DNA of 18,809 nucleotides from Comamonas sp. GTDB taxonomy: Bacteria > Pseudomonadota > Gammaproteobacteria > Burkholderiales > Burkholderiaceae_C. The stretch is taken from the NCBI GenBank assembly GCA_019236485.1, contig JAFAIY010000214.1:1-18809 (forward strand), read 5' to 3'. The number at the start of each line of letters is the position of its first letter. The first letter of the stretch is position 1. The notes beneath the pieces are model-generated. The model did not search any database. It was given only the letters and a program-made list of their open reading frames with translations, and had not been told where the DNA came from. Shown piece after piece: positions 7,417-16,569 of the stretch. Position numbers and translations under genes: made by a program.

Positions 7417-10188
7417 ATGCAACGCTGGAAACTCTCTGCGCTCGCCGCAGCCTCCCTCGCTCTGTCAAGCCTAGCGGCCACTGATGCATGGGCCTTGGCG
7501 CTGGGCCGGATCACCGTTCAATCGGCACTCGGCGAGCCCTTGCGCGCCGAAGTCGAGATCCCCCAGCTGAGCGCCGCAGAGGCCGACAGCCTGCAGGCCG
7601 CGATTGCCTCGCCGGCGGCCTTCCGGGCCCAGGGCATGGAATACACGGGCACGGCCAACTCGGTGCGCGTCAAGGTGCAAAAGCGCGCCAACGGCACGGC
7701 CGTGCTGCAGCTGAGCAGCGCCCAGCCCGTCAACGACCCGTTCGTGGACCTGGTGATCGACACCAACTGGGCCTCGGGCAAGCTCCAGCGCAATTACACG
7801 CTGCTGCTGGACCCCCCCACTTCCCGCCGTCCGGCGCCTGCCCCCGTGGCAGCGGCTCAGGTGGCGCCGGCCGAGCCCGCCGCCCGCCCAGTCCGCCCGG
7901 CCACCGTGGAGCCGGCGCCCGCTGCCGCAGCGGGCCGCGACCTGCGCAACGACCGCGATCAGGCCGAAGCCTCGCCCAAGCGCCAGCGACAGGCCGCAGC
8001 ACCGGCCACCGGCAGCGGCGAGGTGCGCGTCAAGACCGGCGACACCGCAGGCCGGATTGCGGCCGCCTACAAGCCTGCAGGCGTGTCGCTGGACCAGATG
8101 CTGGTGGCCATGCTGCGCAGCAACCCGCAGGCCTTTGTCGACGGCAACGTCAACCGCATGCGCAGCGGCGCCGTGGTGCAGCTGCCCGACGAAGCCACGG
8201 CCCAGGCCACCTCTGCCAAGGAAGCGCGCCAGATCATGGCCGCCCAGTCGCGCGATTTCAATCAGTTCCGCCGCCAGCTGGCCGGCGTGGCACCGGTCGC
8301 CCCCGTCGAAGCCGCATCGCGCGCAGCCTCCGGCCAGGTCCAGGCCCATGTGGAAGACAGCAAGGCCGGCACGGCCGCACCCGACAAGCTGACCCTGTCC
8401 AAGGGCTCGGTCAAGGGCGCGGCAGCCGACGAACGCCTGGCCCAGCAAAAGCAGGCCGCCGACCAATCGGCACGCACCGACGAACTCAAGCGCAATATGG
8501 CGGAACTCAGCCAGATTGCGGCAGCCACCAAGCCCGCGGGCAGCACCGCGGCGCCTGCCGCCGGCGCTGCGGCTCCCTCGGCGGCTCCCGGCCTCGCCGT
8601 GCCTGCGGCAACGGTCGCCGGTAATACGGCTGCAAGCGCAGCTCCTGCAACCCCGGCCCCAGCACCCGCTGCCGCGGCTGAGACAGCAAAACCCGAAGCC
8701 GCAGCTGCTGCCGAACCCGCAGCCGCGGCAACGCCCGCCGCGGACGCTCCGGCCGCAGACGCCAGCCCTGCACCGGCGGCCGAAGCTCCGGCCCCCGCAC
8801 CCGCACCCGCCGCGAAACCCAAGCCCGCACCAGCCCCCGTGGCTCCTCCGGAAGAGCCCAGCTTCATCGATGGCTTGATGGACGACCCCGCGATTCCTCT
8901 CGCCGGTGCCGCCCTGCTGGCCCTGCTGCTGGGCTATGGCGGCTATCGCGTTGCGCAGCGCCGCAAGGCTGCGGCCGCAGCCAGCACCGACAGCTCGCTG
9001 GGCGACAGCCAGCTGGCCGCCGACTCCTTCTTCGGCGCCAGCGGCGGCCAGCGCGTGGACACGACCACCACCAACAGCAGCCAGCTGTCGGGCCAGTCCA
9101 TGCAGTATTCGCCCAGCCAGCTCGATGCCGGCGATGTGGACCCGCTGGCCGAAGCCGATGTGTATCTGGCCTATGGCCGCGATCTGCAGGCCGAGGAAAT
9201 CCTCAAGGAAGCCCTGCGCAGCGACCCGAACCGCCTGGTCCTGCATCAGAAGCTGGCCGAGATCTATGCCAAGCGCCATGACCGCATCGCCTACGCTGCT
9301 GTGGCCAACAACCTCTATGCGCTGACCCAGGGCAAAGGCCCGGAATGGCTGCGCCTGGCCGATCAGGGCCGCATTCTCGACCCCGACAACCAGCTGTACC
9401 AGCCCGGCGGCTCCCCCCAGTCCGCCACGGCGTCCGCAGCCAGCCCGGCCGAAGCGGCTCCCGGCCTGATGGGCGGCGCCATTGCCGGACTCGGCTTTGG
9501 CGCGGCTCTGGCCTCCGCCAACAGTGCGGCCGACGATCGGGAAGGCCCTCCCACCATGCCTAGCGGCCTGGAACTCGACCTCAACCGTCCCGAGCCCCAG
9601 GCGGCACAGTCTGCTGTGTCCCAGGACCTTGGCAGCCAACCCCAGTGGGAAGCGCCGGCCGCAGCGGCCGAGCCCTTGGCCGCGGCAGACAACAGCCTGA
9701 ATCTCGACCTCAACGATCTGGCCTCGTTCAGCCTGCCTACGGCCCAGGCGCCCGTGGCCGAGCCCGCAGCAGAGGCCCCGGCCGCCTCGCTGAATGCACT
9801 GGAGTTCGACCTGGACAGCTTCTCCCTGCCGTCCAAGTCCGAAACAGCGGCCGCTCCGGCGGACCAGGTTTTGAGCCTGGGCGAAGAGCCGGCCACCGCC
9901 GAGCCCATGGTTCCGCCAAGCATAGGCTCTGCGCCTCAGTCCGAGCCCAGCTTCGACCTGAGCGGTCTGTCTCTGGATCTGGGCACGCCTGAGACTGCCA
10001 CCGGCACCGGATCTACCAGCCTGCCAGCCGAACCCGAAGACCCGCTGGCAACCAAGCTGGCGCTGGCCGAAGAGTTCAACGCCATCGGCGACAGCGATGG
10101 AGCGCGTACACTGATGGAAGAAGTGATCGCCGAAGCTCATGGCGATCTCAAGGCCAGGGCCCAGAGCCTGCTTTCCCAGATTGGTTGA
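7417..10188 (+). CDS. fimV: FimV/HubP-family polar membrane protein
   Basis: The 923-aa product has the full FimV layout. Residues 1-26 are a signal peptide ([13 protein letters not shown]... DAWA). Residues 27-135 are the FimV N-terminal domain ([20 protein letters not shown], then [11 protein letters not shown]). At about 200-255 there is a LysM-like peptidoglycan-binding domain ([17 protein letters not shown]). A long Ala/Pro-rich segment follows, then a membrane span near 492-513 ([17 protein letters not shown] followed by basic residues). The cytoplasmic part has a TPR-like region (575-640, [20 protein letters not shown]) and acidic linkers. It ends with the conserved C-terminal FimV domain ([20 protein letters not shown]). 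In Pseudomonas and Vibrio, relatives organise the cell pole, type IV pili or flagella. The start fits the signal peptide although no clear Shine-Dalgarno is present. It ends next to truA. Confidence 0.95.
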   Translation: MQRWKLSALAAASLALSSLAATDAWALALGRITVQSALGEPLRAEVEIPQLSAAEADSLQAAIASPAAFRAQGMEYTGTANSVRVKVQKRANGTAVLQLSSAQPVNDPFVDLVIDTNWASGKLQRNYTLLLDPPTSRRPAPAPVAAAQVAPAEPAARPVRPATVEPAPAAAAGRDLRNDRDQAEASPKRQRQAAAPATGSGEVRVKTGDTAGRIAAAYKPAGVSLDQMLVAMLRSNPQAFVDGNVNRMRSGAVVQLPDEATAQATSAKEARQIMAAQSRDFNQFRRQLAGVAPVAPVEAASRAASGQVQAHVEDSKAGTAAPDKLTLSKGSVKGAAADERLAQQKQAADQSARTDELKRNMAELSQIAAATKPAGSTAAPAAGAAAPSAAPGLAVPAATVAGNTAASAAPATPAPAPAAAAETAKPEAAAAAEPAAAATPAADAPAADASPAPAAEAPAPAPAPAAKPKPAPAPVAPPEEPSFIDGLMDDPAIPLAGAALLALLLGYGGYRVAQRRKAAAAASTDSSLGDSQLAADSFFGASGGQRVDTTTTNSSQLSGQSMQYSPSQLDAGDVDPLAEADVYLAYGRDLQAEEILKEALRSDPNRLVLHQKLAEIYAKRHDRIAYAAVANNLYALTQGKGPEWLRLADQGRILDPDNQLYQPGGSPQSATASAASPAEAAPGLMGGAIAGLGFGAALASANSAADDREGPPTMPSGLELDLNRPEPQAAQSAVSQDLGSQPQWEAPAAAAEPLAAADNSLNLDLNDLASFSLPTAQAPVAEPAAEAPAASLNALEFDLDSFSLPSKSETAAAPADQVLSLGEEPATAEPMVPPSIGSAPQSEPSFDLSGLSLDLGTPETATGTGSTSLPAEPEDPLATKLALAEEFNAIGDSDGARTLMEEVIAEAHGDLKARAQSLLSQIG

Positions 10189-10226
10189 AATTTGATGCGT
10201 TTGAACCCCACGCCAGAGCCTGCGCC

Positions 10227-11078
10227 ATGCGCATAGCTCTTGGCGTCAGCTACAACGGTCAGGCCTATAACGGCTGGCAGAGCCAGCCTTCAGGCAAGAC
10301 CGTACAAGATCATCTCGAAGCGGCCCTGGGCCGCTTTGCTGCTCAAGAGGTGTCCACAATCTGCGCAGGCCGCACCGATGCCGGCGTACACGGCCTGATG
10401 CAGGTCGTGCATTTCGACACCGAGCTGCAGCGTGCGCCGTTCTCCTGGGTGCGCGGCACCAACACTTTTCTGCCGCCCGACATTGCCGTGCAATGGGCGC
10501 AGCCGGTAGCCGACGAGTTTCACTCGCGCGCCTGCGCCACGGGCCGCCGCTACGCCTATGTGCTGCTGCAGTCGCCCGTACGCCCCAGCGTGGAAGCGGG
10601 CCGCGTGGGCTGGGTATTCCATGCGCTGGACGGCGAGGCCATGCAGGAAGCAGCCCGCCATCTGATTGGCGAGCATGACTTCAGCTCCTTCCGGGCCTCG
10701 GGCTGCCAGGCCAAGACGCCGGTCAAGACGCTGTACGACATCCGCGTCAGCCGGCGCATGACCGATGGGGGCTCCAGGCAGGCAGCAGCCAGTTCCATGC
10801 GCCCCGGCGACCTTGAGCCCATGGAATGCTGCTACTGGCGCTTCGAGTTCGACGGCAGCGCCTTCCTCCACCATATGGTGCGCAACATCATGGGCTGCCT
10901 GATCGCCATCGGCCAGGGCCTGTATCCACCCGAATGGATGGAGCAGGTGCTGGCGGCACGCTCGCGCGACGCGGCGGCCCCCACCTTCGCCCCTGACGGC
11001 CTGTATTTTCTCGGCCCCATGTACGATGAGAAATGGGGCCTGCCCACGCGCACGGCCGCATTCGACTGGCTGCCATGA
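10227..11078 (+). CDS. truA: tRNA pseudouridine(38-40) synthase TruA
   Basis: TruA isomerises uridines 38, 39 and 40 in the tRNA anticodon arm. From ATG 10227 the product is 283 aa, beginning [20 protein letters not shown] as expected for the family. The catalytic Asp51 lies in [11 protein letters not shown]. Other signatures are [28 protein letters not shown] and [11 protein letters not shown]. An in-frame TTG at 10185 would add 14 residues and overlap the fimV stop as TTGA. I prefer the ATG because the extension ([13 protein letters not shown]) is not family-like, but coupled initiation at TTG is possible. The stop overlaps the trpF start (ATGA). The gene therefore seems to lead the trpFBA transcript or follow fimV in one operon. 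Confidence 0.95.
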   Translation: MRIALGVSYNGQAYNGWQSQPSGKTVQDHLEAALGRFAAQEVSTICAGRTDAGVHGLMQVVHFDTELQRAPFSWVRGTNTFLPPDIAVQWAQPVADEFHSRACATGRRYAYVLLQSPVRPSVEAGRVGWVFHALDGEAMQEAARHLIGEHDFSSFRASGCQAKTPVKTLYDIRVSRRMTDGGSRQAAASSMRPGDLEPMECCYWRFEFDGSAFLHHMVRNIMGCLIAIGQGLYPPEWMEQVLAARSRDAAAPTFAPDGLYFLGPMYDEKWGLPTRTAAFDWLP

Positions 11079-11857
11079 ACCATTCACCACGAACCCGTAT
11101 CAAGATCTGCGGCCTGACGCGCGAACAGGACGTGGATGCAGCAGTAGCCGCCGGGGCCGATGCCATAGGCTTTGTGCTCTACGCGCCAAGTCCGCGCGCC
11201 GTCACGCTGGAGCGCGCCGCCGAGCTGGCGCGGCGCCTGCCCCCGTTTGTCACGCCGGTCTTGCTGTTCGTGAACGAAAGCGTGAGCCAGGTCCGGGCCG
11301 CCTGCGCCAGGATTCCCAACGCCTGTGTGCAATTTCATGGCGATGAATCGCCCGAGGACTGCGCGGCCGCGACGCTGGGCGTGCAGCCATGGATGAAGGC
11401 CGCGCGCATACCCCTGGGGGACGATGCAGCGCGGTTCGACCTCGTAGAATATGCGCAACGTTATTCAAAAGCCCAGGCCATCTTGCTCGACGCCCATGTC
11501 GACGGATATGGCGGCGGCGGGAAAGCATTCAATTGGTCACTTCTGCCAACAAGCGTCGCCTCTCACCTCGTTTTGTCTGGTGGACTCACGCCTGCAAACG
11601 TGACCGATGGCATCTTGCAGGTACGCCCGCGCGGGCTGTCGCTGGCCGTTGATGTGAGCTCGGGCGTCGAGGCCGACGGCCCCGACGGCAAGCCCCTCAA
11701 AGGCATCAAGGATGCCCACAAGATTCACCGCTTCATGGCTGCCGTGCGCGCAGCCGATGCCCAATATTTGCAGACAAGCACATGTTTGAATACCAATACC
11801 CCGACGTCCACGGCCACTTCGGTCGCTACGGCGGCAGCTTCGCCAGCGAAACCCTGA
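11075..11857 (+). CDS. trpF: Phosphoribosylanthranilate isomerase TrpF
   Basis: TrpF converts phosphoribosylanthranilate to the 1-deoxyribulose phosphate form, the third step from anthranilate. From ATG 11075 the product is 260 aa, longer than the usual 200-230. [20 protein letters not shown] carries the catalytic Cys12, and [18 protein letters not shown] carries the catalytic Asp139. [10 protein letters not shown] and [18 protein letters not shown] complete the (beta/alpha)8 barrel signatures. The start overlaps the truA stop by 4 nt; an upstream in-frame start at 11033 would lie inside truA and is unlikely. The last 25 or so residues (Thr/Ser/Ala-rich, ending AAASPAKP) lie inside trpB in another frame and look non-conserved. 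Confidence 0.95.
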   Translation: MNHSPRTRIKICGLTREQDVDAAVAAGADAIGFVLYAPSPRAVTLERAAELARRLPPFVTPVLLFVNESVSQVRAACARIPNACVQFHGDESPEDCAAATLGVQPWMKAARIPLGDDAARFDLVEYAQRYSKAQAILLDAHVDGYGGGGKAFNWSLLPTSVASHLVLSGGLTPANVTDGILQVRPRGLSLAVDVSSGVEADGPDGKPLKGIKDAHKIHRFMAAVRAADAQYLQTSTCLNTNTPTSTATSVATAAASPAKP

Positions 11858-13089
11858 CCCATGCGCTGGCCGAGCTGCGCGAGGCCTATGCCAAGTACCA
11901 GAACGATCCCGAATTCATCGCCGAATTCCGCTCCGAGCTGGCCCACTACGTAGGCCGTCCCTCGCCCGTCTACCACGCGGACCGCATGTCGCGCGAGATG
12001 GGCGGCGCGCAGATCTACCTCAAGCGCGAAGACCTGAACCATACGGGCGCGCACAAGATCAACAATGTGATCGGCCAGGCCATGCTCGCCAAGCGCATGG
12101 GCAAGCCGCGCATCATTGCCGAGACCGGCGCCGGCCAGCACGGCGTGGCCACGGCCACCATCTGCGCGCGCTACGGTCTCGAATGCATCGTCTACATGGG
12201 TGCCGAGGACGTGAAGCGCCAAAGCCCCAACGTCTACCGCATGAAGCTGCTGGGCGCCACCGTGGTGCCCGTGGAATCGGGCAGCAAGACCCTGAAGGAC
12301 GCACTCAACGAGGCCATGCGCGACTGGGTGGCGAACGTGGACAACACCTTCTACATCATCGGCACCGTGGCCGGTCCCCACCCCTACCCCATGATGGTGC
12401 GCGACTTCCAGAAGGTCATAGGCGACGAGTGCCTGAGCCAGATGCCCGAATTCCTGGGCGCAGGCCAGCAGCCCGATGCCGTGGTCGCCTGCGTGGGCGG
12501 CGGCAGCAATGCCATGGGCATCTTCTACCCCTACATCCCCTACGAAAACACCAAGCTGATCGGAGTGGAAGCCGCGGGCGAAGGTCTGGAAACCGGCAAG
12601 CACTCGGCATCCCTGCAAAAGGGCAGCTCGGGCGTGCTGCACGGCAACCGCACTTTCATCCTGCAGGACGAAAACGGCCAGATCACCGAAACCCATTCGG
12701 TCAGCGCCGGCCTCGACTACCCTGGCGTGGGCCCGGAGCACGCCTGGCTGCAGGAAATCGGCCGGGCCCAGTATGTGGGCATCACCGACCAGGAAGCGCT
12801 GGAAGCCTTCCACTATCTGTGCCGCGCCGAAGGCATCATCCCGGCCCTTGAATCCAGCCATGCCGTGGCCTATGCCATGAAGCTGGCCAAGACCATGCGT
12901 CCCGATCAATCCATCCTCGTCAACCTCTCGGGCCGCGGCGACAAGGACATAGGCACCGTGGCCGATCTGTCGGGCGCCGAATATTTCGACCGTCCCTCCA
13001 TGCGCGGCCTCACCGTCAAGGGCGCGCCCGGCCACGAGGCCGCAAAGGCCGCAGCCCATGGCAGCACCGCGGGAGGCAACAAGCAATGA
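11782..13089 (+). CDS. trpB: Tryptophan synthase beta subunit TrpB
   Basis: TrpB condenses indole with serine to give tryptophan, using pyridoxal phosphate, in an alpha2-beta2 complex with TrpA. At 435 aa it is slightly longer than E. coli TrpB (397 aa), mainly through a C-terminal tail ([20 protein letters not shown]). The PLP lysine Lys92 is in [29 protein letters not shown], the phosphate-binding [12 protein letters not shown] and the C-terminal NLSGRGDKD are all present. The start [20 protein letters not shown] is standard, although its codons lie within the trpF 3' end (76-nt overlap). There is no good Shine-Dalgarno, so coupling to trpF translation is likely. Confidence 0.98.
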   Translation: MFEYQYPDVHGHFGRYGGSFASETLTHALAELREAYAKYQNDPEFIAEFRSELAHYVGRPSPVYHADRMSREMGGAQIYLKREDLNHTGAHKINNVIGQAMLAKRMGKPRIIAETGAGQHGVATATICARYGLECIVYMGAEDVKRQSPNVYRMKLLGATVVPVESGSKTLKDALNEAMRDWVANVDNTFYIIGTVAGPHPYPMMVRDFQKVIGDECLSQMPEFLGAGQQPDAVVACVGGGSNAMGIFYPYIPYENTKLIGVEAAGEGLETGKHSASLQKGSSGVLHGNRTFILQDENGQITETHSVSAGLDYPGVGPEHAWLQEIGRAQYVGITDQEALEAFHYLCRAEGIIPALESSHAVAYAMKLAKTMRPDQSILVNLSGRGDKDIGTVADLSGAEYFDRPSMRGLTVKGAPGHEAAKAAAHGSTAGGNKQ

Positions 13090-13895
13090 GCCGTATCTCA
13101 GACACTTTCAGCAGACTCCAGCAAGAAGGCCGCAAGGCGCTGATCCCCTATGTGACCGCGGGTTTCCCGTTCGCGGCCATCACCCCCTCGCTCATGCACG
13201 GCATGGTGGAGGCCGGGGCCGACGTGATCGAGCTGGGCGTGCCGTTCTCGGACCCCATGGCCGACGGCCCCACCATCCAGCGCGCGGGTGACAAGGCGAT
13301 TGCCAACGGCGTGGGCCTCAAGCAGGTGCTGGCCTATGTGGCCGAGTTCCGCAGGAAAGACCAGAGCACGCCCGTGGTGCTCATGGGCTATGCCAACCCC
13401 GTGGAACGCTATGACCAGATCCACGGCGAGGATGCCTTCGTCAATCAGGCGGCCGAAGCCGGCGTGGACGGCGTGCTCATCGTGGACTATCCGCCCGAGG
13501 AGTGCGAGGAATTCGCGGCCAAGCTGCGTGCGCGCAACATGGACCTGATCTTTCTGCTGGCTCCCACCAGCACCGAGGAGCGCATGCAGCAGGTGGCCCG
13601 CGTGGCCAGCGGCTATGTCTACTATGTCTCGCTCAAGGGCGTGACGGGTTCGGGCGCGCTGGACACCTCGGCCGTGGAAGCCATGCTGCCGCGCATCCGC
13701 CAGCATGTGAGCATTCCCGTGGGCGTGGGTTTCGGCATCCGCGACGCCCAGACCGCCCAGGCCGTGGGCCGCGTAGCCGACGCCGTCATCATCGGCAGCC
13801 GCATCATCGATCTGCTCGACAACCAGCCGCATGAGAAGATCGTGCCCCTGGCAATAGACTTCCTGCGCGGTGTGCGTAAGGCTCTCGACGCATAA
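13086..13895 (+). CDS. trpA: Tryptophan synthase alpha subunit TrpA
   Basis: TrpA cleaves indole-3-glycerol phosphate to indole and glyceraldehyde 3-phosphate and channels indole to TrpB. The 269-aa product matches E. coli TrpA (268 aa). The catalytic Glu49 ([11 protein letters not shown]) and Asp60 (MADGPTIQ) have the same numbers as in E. coli. [23 protein letters not shown] and [10 protein letters not shown] are typical. The ATG overlaps the trpB stop by 4 nt (ATGA), indicating translational coupling and equal dosage of the two subunits. A dispersed repeat with two hairpins begins 20 nt after the stop. Confidence 0.98.
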   Translation: MSRISDTFSRLQQEGRKALIPYVTAGFPFAAITPSLMHGMVEAGADVIELGVPFSDPMADGPTIQRAGDKAIANGVGLKQVLAYVAEFRRKDQSTPVVLMGYANPVERYDQIHGEDAFVNQAAEAGVDGVLIVDYPPEECEEFAAKLRARNMDLIFLLAPTSTEERMQQVARVASGYVYYVSLKGVTGSGALDTSAVEAMLPRIRQHVSIPVGVGFGIRDAQTAQAVGRVADAVIIGSRIIDLLDNQPHEKIVPLAIDFLRGVRKALDA

Positions 13896-13915
13896 TGCTG
13901 CCCTGAAATCAGCCA

Positions 13916-13990
13916 CCCCCCTGAGCGGCTTTGCCGCTTCCCCCTTGAAGGGGGACGACGGCCTCGCAGCGGGGCGGCCCTTGCTCGCTG
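13916..13990 (+). repeat. Dispersed intergenic repeat, short copy
   Basis: The core form is CCCCCTGAGCGGCTTTGCCG, then CTTCCCCCTTGAAGGGGGAC, and an end GCAGCGGGGCGGCCCTTGCT. It folds as two adjacent hairpins: AGCGGC/GCCGCT with a TTT loop (13924-13938) and TCCCCCTT/AAGGGGGA (13939-13955). It matches 4226-4330 apart from two internal deletions. It lies between trpA and accD. There is no T-run after it, so it is not a standard terminator, but the hairpins could reduce read-through or stabilise the trp mRNA 3' end. Confidence 0.8.
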
Positions 13991-14083
13991 TCCCTGACCG
14001 GGATTGCGCCAGTGCCTGCGCCGCGCCGCTCTCATGGGTTGCGGGTGGCGCGCAGTGCAGTGGAAACTGAAAAGGAAATAACC

Positions 14084-14959
14084 ATGTCTTGGCTTGAAAA
14101 ACTTCTGCCTGCAAAAATCCAGCAGACCAACCCGACGGAACGCCACCAGCAGATTCCCGAAGGTCTGTGGATCAAGTGCCCCAGCTGTGAAACCGTTCTG
14201 TACAAGACCGATCTGGAAAAGAACCAGAACGTCTGCCCGACCTGCGGTCACCATCACCGCATCGGCTCGCGTGCGCGTCTGAACCATTTCCTCGACGCCG
14301 AGGGACGCTACGAAATCGGCCAGGAAGTCATTCCTGTCGACCCGCTCAAATTCAAGGACAGCCGCAAATACCCCGAGCGTCTGAAGGAAGCGCTGGAGAA
14401 CACCGGCGAGACCGATGCACTGGTCGTCATGGGCGGTGCTGTCAAGAGCATCAACGTGGTCGTGGCCTGCTTCGAGTTCGACTTCATGGGCGGCTCCATG
14501 GGCTCCGTGGTCGGCGAGCGCTTTGTGCGCGGCGTGGAAACCGCCATCGAGCAGAAAGTGCCGTTCATCTGCTTTACCGCCACCGGCGGCGCGCGCATGC
14601 AGGAAGGCCTGTTGTCGCTGATGCAGATGGCCAAGACCAATGCCGCGCTGACCCGCCTGGCCAAGAAGGGCCTGCCCTATATCTCGGTGCTGACCGACCC
14701 CACCATGGGCGGCGTGTCCGCCGGTTTCGCCTTTGTGGGCGATATCGTGATCGCCGAACCCAAGGCCTTGATCGGCTTTGCGGGTCCGCGCGTGATCGAG
14801 ACCACGGTGCGCGTGAAACTGCCCGAAGGCTTCCAGCGTGCCGAGTTCCTGCAGGACAAGGGCGCCGTGGACATGATCGTGGACCGCCGCGAACTGCGCG
14901 ACCGCGTTTCCAGCTCCCTGGCCATGCTGCAGCGCCTGCCTGCCGACGCCGTGGCTTAA
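14084..14959 (+). CDS. accD: Acetyl-CoA carboxylase carboxyltransferase beta subunit AccD
   Basis: AccD and AccA transfer the carboxyl group from biotin to acetyl-CoA to form malonyl-CoA, the committed step of fatty-acid synthesis. From ATG 14084 the product is 291 aa. A four-cysteine zinc ribbon is formed by Cys32, Cys35, Cys51 and Cys54 (KCPSCE...NVCPTCG). The crotonase-like fold shows [39 protein letters not shown] and [18 protein letters not shown] at 14071-14077 is a good Shine-Dalgarno and decides for the start [12 protein letters not shown]; the longer frame from 14012 reads through repeat-flanking DNA. It ends at a strong terminator. Confidence 0.98.
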   Translation: MSWLEKLLPAKIQQTNPTERHQQIPEGLWIKCPSCETVLYKTDLEKNQNVCPTCGHHHRIGSRARLNHFLDAEGRYEIGQEVIPVDPLKFKDSRKYPERLKEALENTGETDALVVMGGAVKSINVVVACFEFDFMGGSMGSVVGERFVRGVETAIEQKVPFICFTATGGARMQEGLLSLMQMAKTNAALTRLAKKGLPYISVLTDPTMGGVSAGFAFVGDIVIAEPKALIGFAGPRVIETTVRVKLPEGFQRAEFLQDKGAVDMIVDRRELRDRVSSSLAMLQRLPADAVA

Positions 14960-14980
14960 GCGCCCACGCGCTTCTCAAAA

Positions 14981-15019
14981 CAAACAGCCCGCGCAGACTG
15001 AGTCTGCGCGGGCTGTTTG
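14981..15019. terminator. Bidirectional terminator between accD and yggT
   Basis: The perfect 19-nt arms CAAACAGCCCGCGCAGACT (14981-14999) and their exact reverse complement (15001-15019) are centred on one G. The GC core is flanked by A-rich sequence on the left (CAAAACAAACA) and CTGTTTGCTT on the right, so it can act on both strands. It lies between the convergent genes, 21 nt after the accD stop and 14 nt after the yggT stop. Confidence 0.88.
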
Positions 15020-15033
15020 CTTGGCGCCCGGGC

Positions 15034-15603
15034 TTAGAGGCTGCTTTGCGCGATCACCATCAGACCGGCCGCCTGCACATAGTTGAGCACCATCAGCAAC
15101 ACCTGCAACGCGATCAGGCCGATCAGCGCCGAAAAGTCCACATTGCCGATCAGGGGCACGAACCTGCGTATGGGCGCCACCAGCGGATCCGACAGGCGCT
15201 GCAGCACGCCATAGATAGGCGAATACGGCTGCACCCAGGACAGGATCGCATAGACCAGCAAGATGCCCATCAGGCCGGACAGGGCCACCTTGACCAGGCC
15301 GCAGAGGGCCAGCCAGGGCAGGGCCAGCAAGGCGCCCTTGGCGCCCAGCAGCAGCCAGACCAGCAGCACCTCCACGAACTGCAGCAGCAGGGCCGCCAGC
15401 AGGCTGGGCATATCCCAGCGCCCCTTGCTGGACATGACCTTGCGCAGCGGCAGCACGATCCAGTCGCTGAGCGCGAAGACCAGTTGCCCCACGGGATTGG
15501 AAAACGGCACGCGCTGGGCCTGCATATACATGCGCAGCAGGCTGGCGCCGCTGATCAGCCCCACAACAACGTCCAGCAGAAACGAAACAATCTCAAACAG
15601 CAT
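15034..15603 (-). CDS. YggT-family integral membrane protein
   Basis: The 189-aa minus-strand product is almost entirely hydrophobic with about four membrane segments: residues 2-24, 66-95, 100-124 and 161-185. It consists of two YGGT-type repeats, each followed by a basic amphipathic stretch. The second ends SDPLVAPIRRFVPLIGNVDF followed by SALIGLIALQ, the family's signature. The first has the weaker match PVGQLVFALSDWIVLPLRK. YggT proteins occur in bacteria and chloroplasts and have been linked to osmotic stress and membrane or nucleoid organisation, but the mechanism is not settled. The start at 15603 has no clear Shine-Dalgarno. The gene diverges from the LON-domain gene across 60 nt. Confidence 0.92.
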   Translation of the reverse strand: MLFEIVSFLLDVVVGLISGASLLRMYMQAQRVPFSNPVGQLVFALSDWIVLPLRKVMSSKGRWDMPSLLAALLLQFVEVLLVWLLLGAKGALLALPWLALCGLVKVALSGLMGILLVYAILSWVQPYSPIYGVLQRLSDPLVAPIRRFVPLIGNVDFSALIGLIALQVLLMVLNYVQAAGLMVIAQSSL

Positions 15604-15663
15604 GTGACTTGGTCCGAAAAATAGCGGGCATTTCGCCCATTCGTGGGATGATAGCCGGGCACC
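15604..15663. promoter_or_regulatory. Shared control region of yggT and the LON-domain gene
   Basis: These 60 nt must hold the start signals of two divergent genes. A short dyad GGGC/GCCC around ATTTC lies in the middle (about 15626-15638), and GATGAT near the right side is a weak -10 candidate. No canonical promoter is clear. Confidence 0.35.
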
Positions 15664-16317
15664 ATGACTGAAACATCAAGTCTGCACTCTCTGCCGCTGT
15701 TCCCGCTGGGAGCCGTCCTGTTTCCCGGCGGCCAGTTAAGCCTGCGGGTCTTCGAGGTGCGCTACCTCGACATGGTGCGCAAATGCCTGAGCACCGGCGC
15801 CCCGTTCGGCGTGGTGGCGCTGCACAGCGGACAGGAGGTGCGCCAGGCCGGAGCCCAGCCGGAACAGCTGTTTGCCGAAGGCGTGCTGGCCCGCATCGAG
15901 AAGCTGGAAACCGTGCAGACCGGCCTGCTGCATCTGCAATGCCATGGCATGCAGCGCTTTCACATTGAAAACAGCTGGCGGCTGCCGCACGGTCTCTGGG
16001 TGGCCGATGTGAAGCTGCTGCCCGCCGACGTCGTCGTACCGGTGCCGCCCCATCTGCGCAGCATGGCCCATGCGCTGTTCCAGGTGCTGATGAATATGCA
16101 TGGTCAGGATATAGGCCGCGTGCAGCTGCCGACGCTGGCCCAGATGAACGACTGCGGCTGGGTGGCCAACCGCTGGGCCGAGATGCTGCCGCTGTCCGTG
16201 AGCATCAAGCAGCAGCTCATGACGCTGGACAGCCCGCTGGTGCGACTGGAGCTGGTGGCCGATGTGCTGGAGCAGAACGGCATAGGCAGCTCGGGCCCAC
16301 AGGCCGGTCATCCATAG
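15664..16317 (+). CDS. LON N-terminal-domain protein (peptidase S16 substrate-binding domain, stand-alone)
   Basis: The 217-aa product starts LPLFPLGAVLFPGGQLSLRV followed by FEVRYLDMV, the typical opening of the Lon substrate-recognition domain. It continues with GVVAL and a GVLARIEKLE segment. There is no AAA+ ATPase or Ser-Lys protease domain, so it is a stand-alone LON-domain protein of the YcaM/PA-type common in Proteobacteria. These may bind unfolded or specific proteins; no defined activity is known to me. The helical C-terminal part (KQQLMTLDSPLVRLELVADV) is also as expected. It is divergent from yggT and upstream of lysS. Confidence 0.9.
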   Translation: MTETSSLHSLPLFPLGAVLFPGGQLSLRVFEVRYLDMVRKCLSTGAPFGVVALHSGQEVRQAGAQPEQLFAEGVLARIEKLETVQTGLLHLQCHGMQRFHIENSWRLPHGLWVADVKLLPADVVVPVPPHLRSMAHALFQVLMNMHGQDIGRVQLPTLAQMNDCGWVANRWAEMLPLSVSIKQQLMTLDSPLVRLELVADVLEQNGIGSSGPQAGHP

Positions 16318-16327
16318 ACCCGCCCGC

Positions 16328-16383
16328 ATCGGCTTAGCGCCCATGCCGATAAAGCGCCAGCAGCTCTGCTTTCAATAGCAAAA
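16328..16383. repeat. Fragment of the GATAGCTG-type repeat upstream of lysS
   Basis: Read on the minus strand, 16349-16383 gives GCTATTGAAAGC followed by AGAGCTGCTGGCGCTTTATC, the same half-element as at 18128 and 4438. A short hairpin ATCGGC/GCCGAT (16328-16350) lies just before it. It occupies the region between the LON gene and lysS. The nearby TAAAAT (16483-16488) is a possible -10 for lysS without a clear -35. Confidence 0.5.
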
Positions 16384-16569
16384 CCGCAGCTGCAAGCGGC
16401 GTCGGCCCCGGCACTCGGCGCCCATGCCGCGGCTCTGGTCGGCGCTTTGCCCGCCCGCTCCCCCCTGATTTGGCAAAAAACCTAAAATGGCGGGTTCCGG
16501 ACCGCGGCAGCCACTGCCGCTCCATACCTTGTGGTCTCCAACCGGCGCTTGGCGCTGGCGCTCATTTTC

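Noticed and set aside
7471..10140. 889-codon minus-strand open frame opposite fimV
   Set aside because: Its composition is Gly/Arg/Cys-rich and repetitive, mirroring the Ala/Pro-rich FimV coding strand. FimV has a signal peptide, a membrane span and family domains on the plus strand.
11725..13086. 453-codon minus-strand open frame opposite trpB
   Set aside because: Antisense of an unambiguous TrpB; His/Gly/Ala-rich composition typical of a high-GC shadow.
15046..15624. Gln/His-rich plus-strand frame opposite yggT
   Set aside because: Repetitive QQ/DQ composition is what hydrophobic Leu/Val codons give when read antisense; the YggT protein on the minus strand has family motifs.
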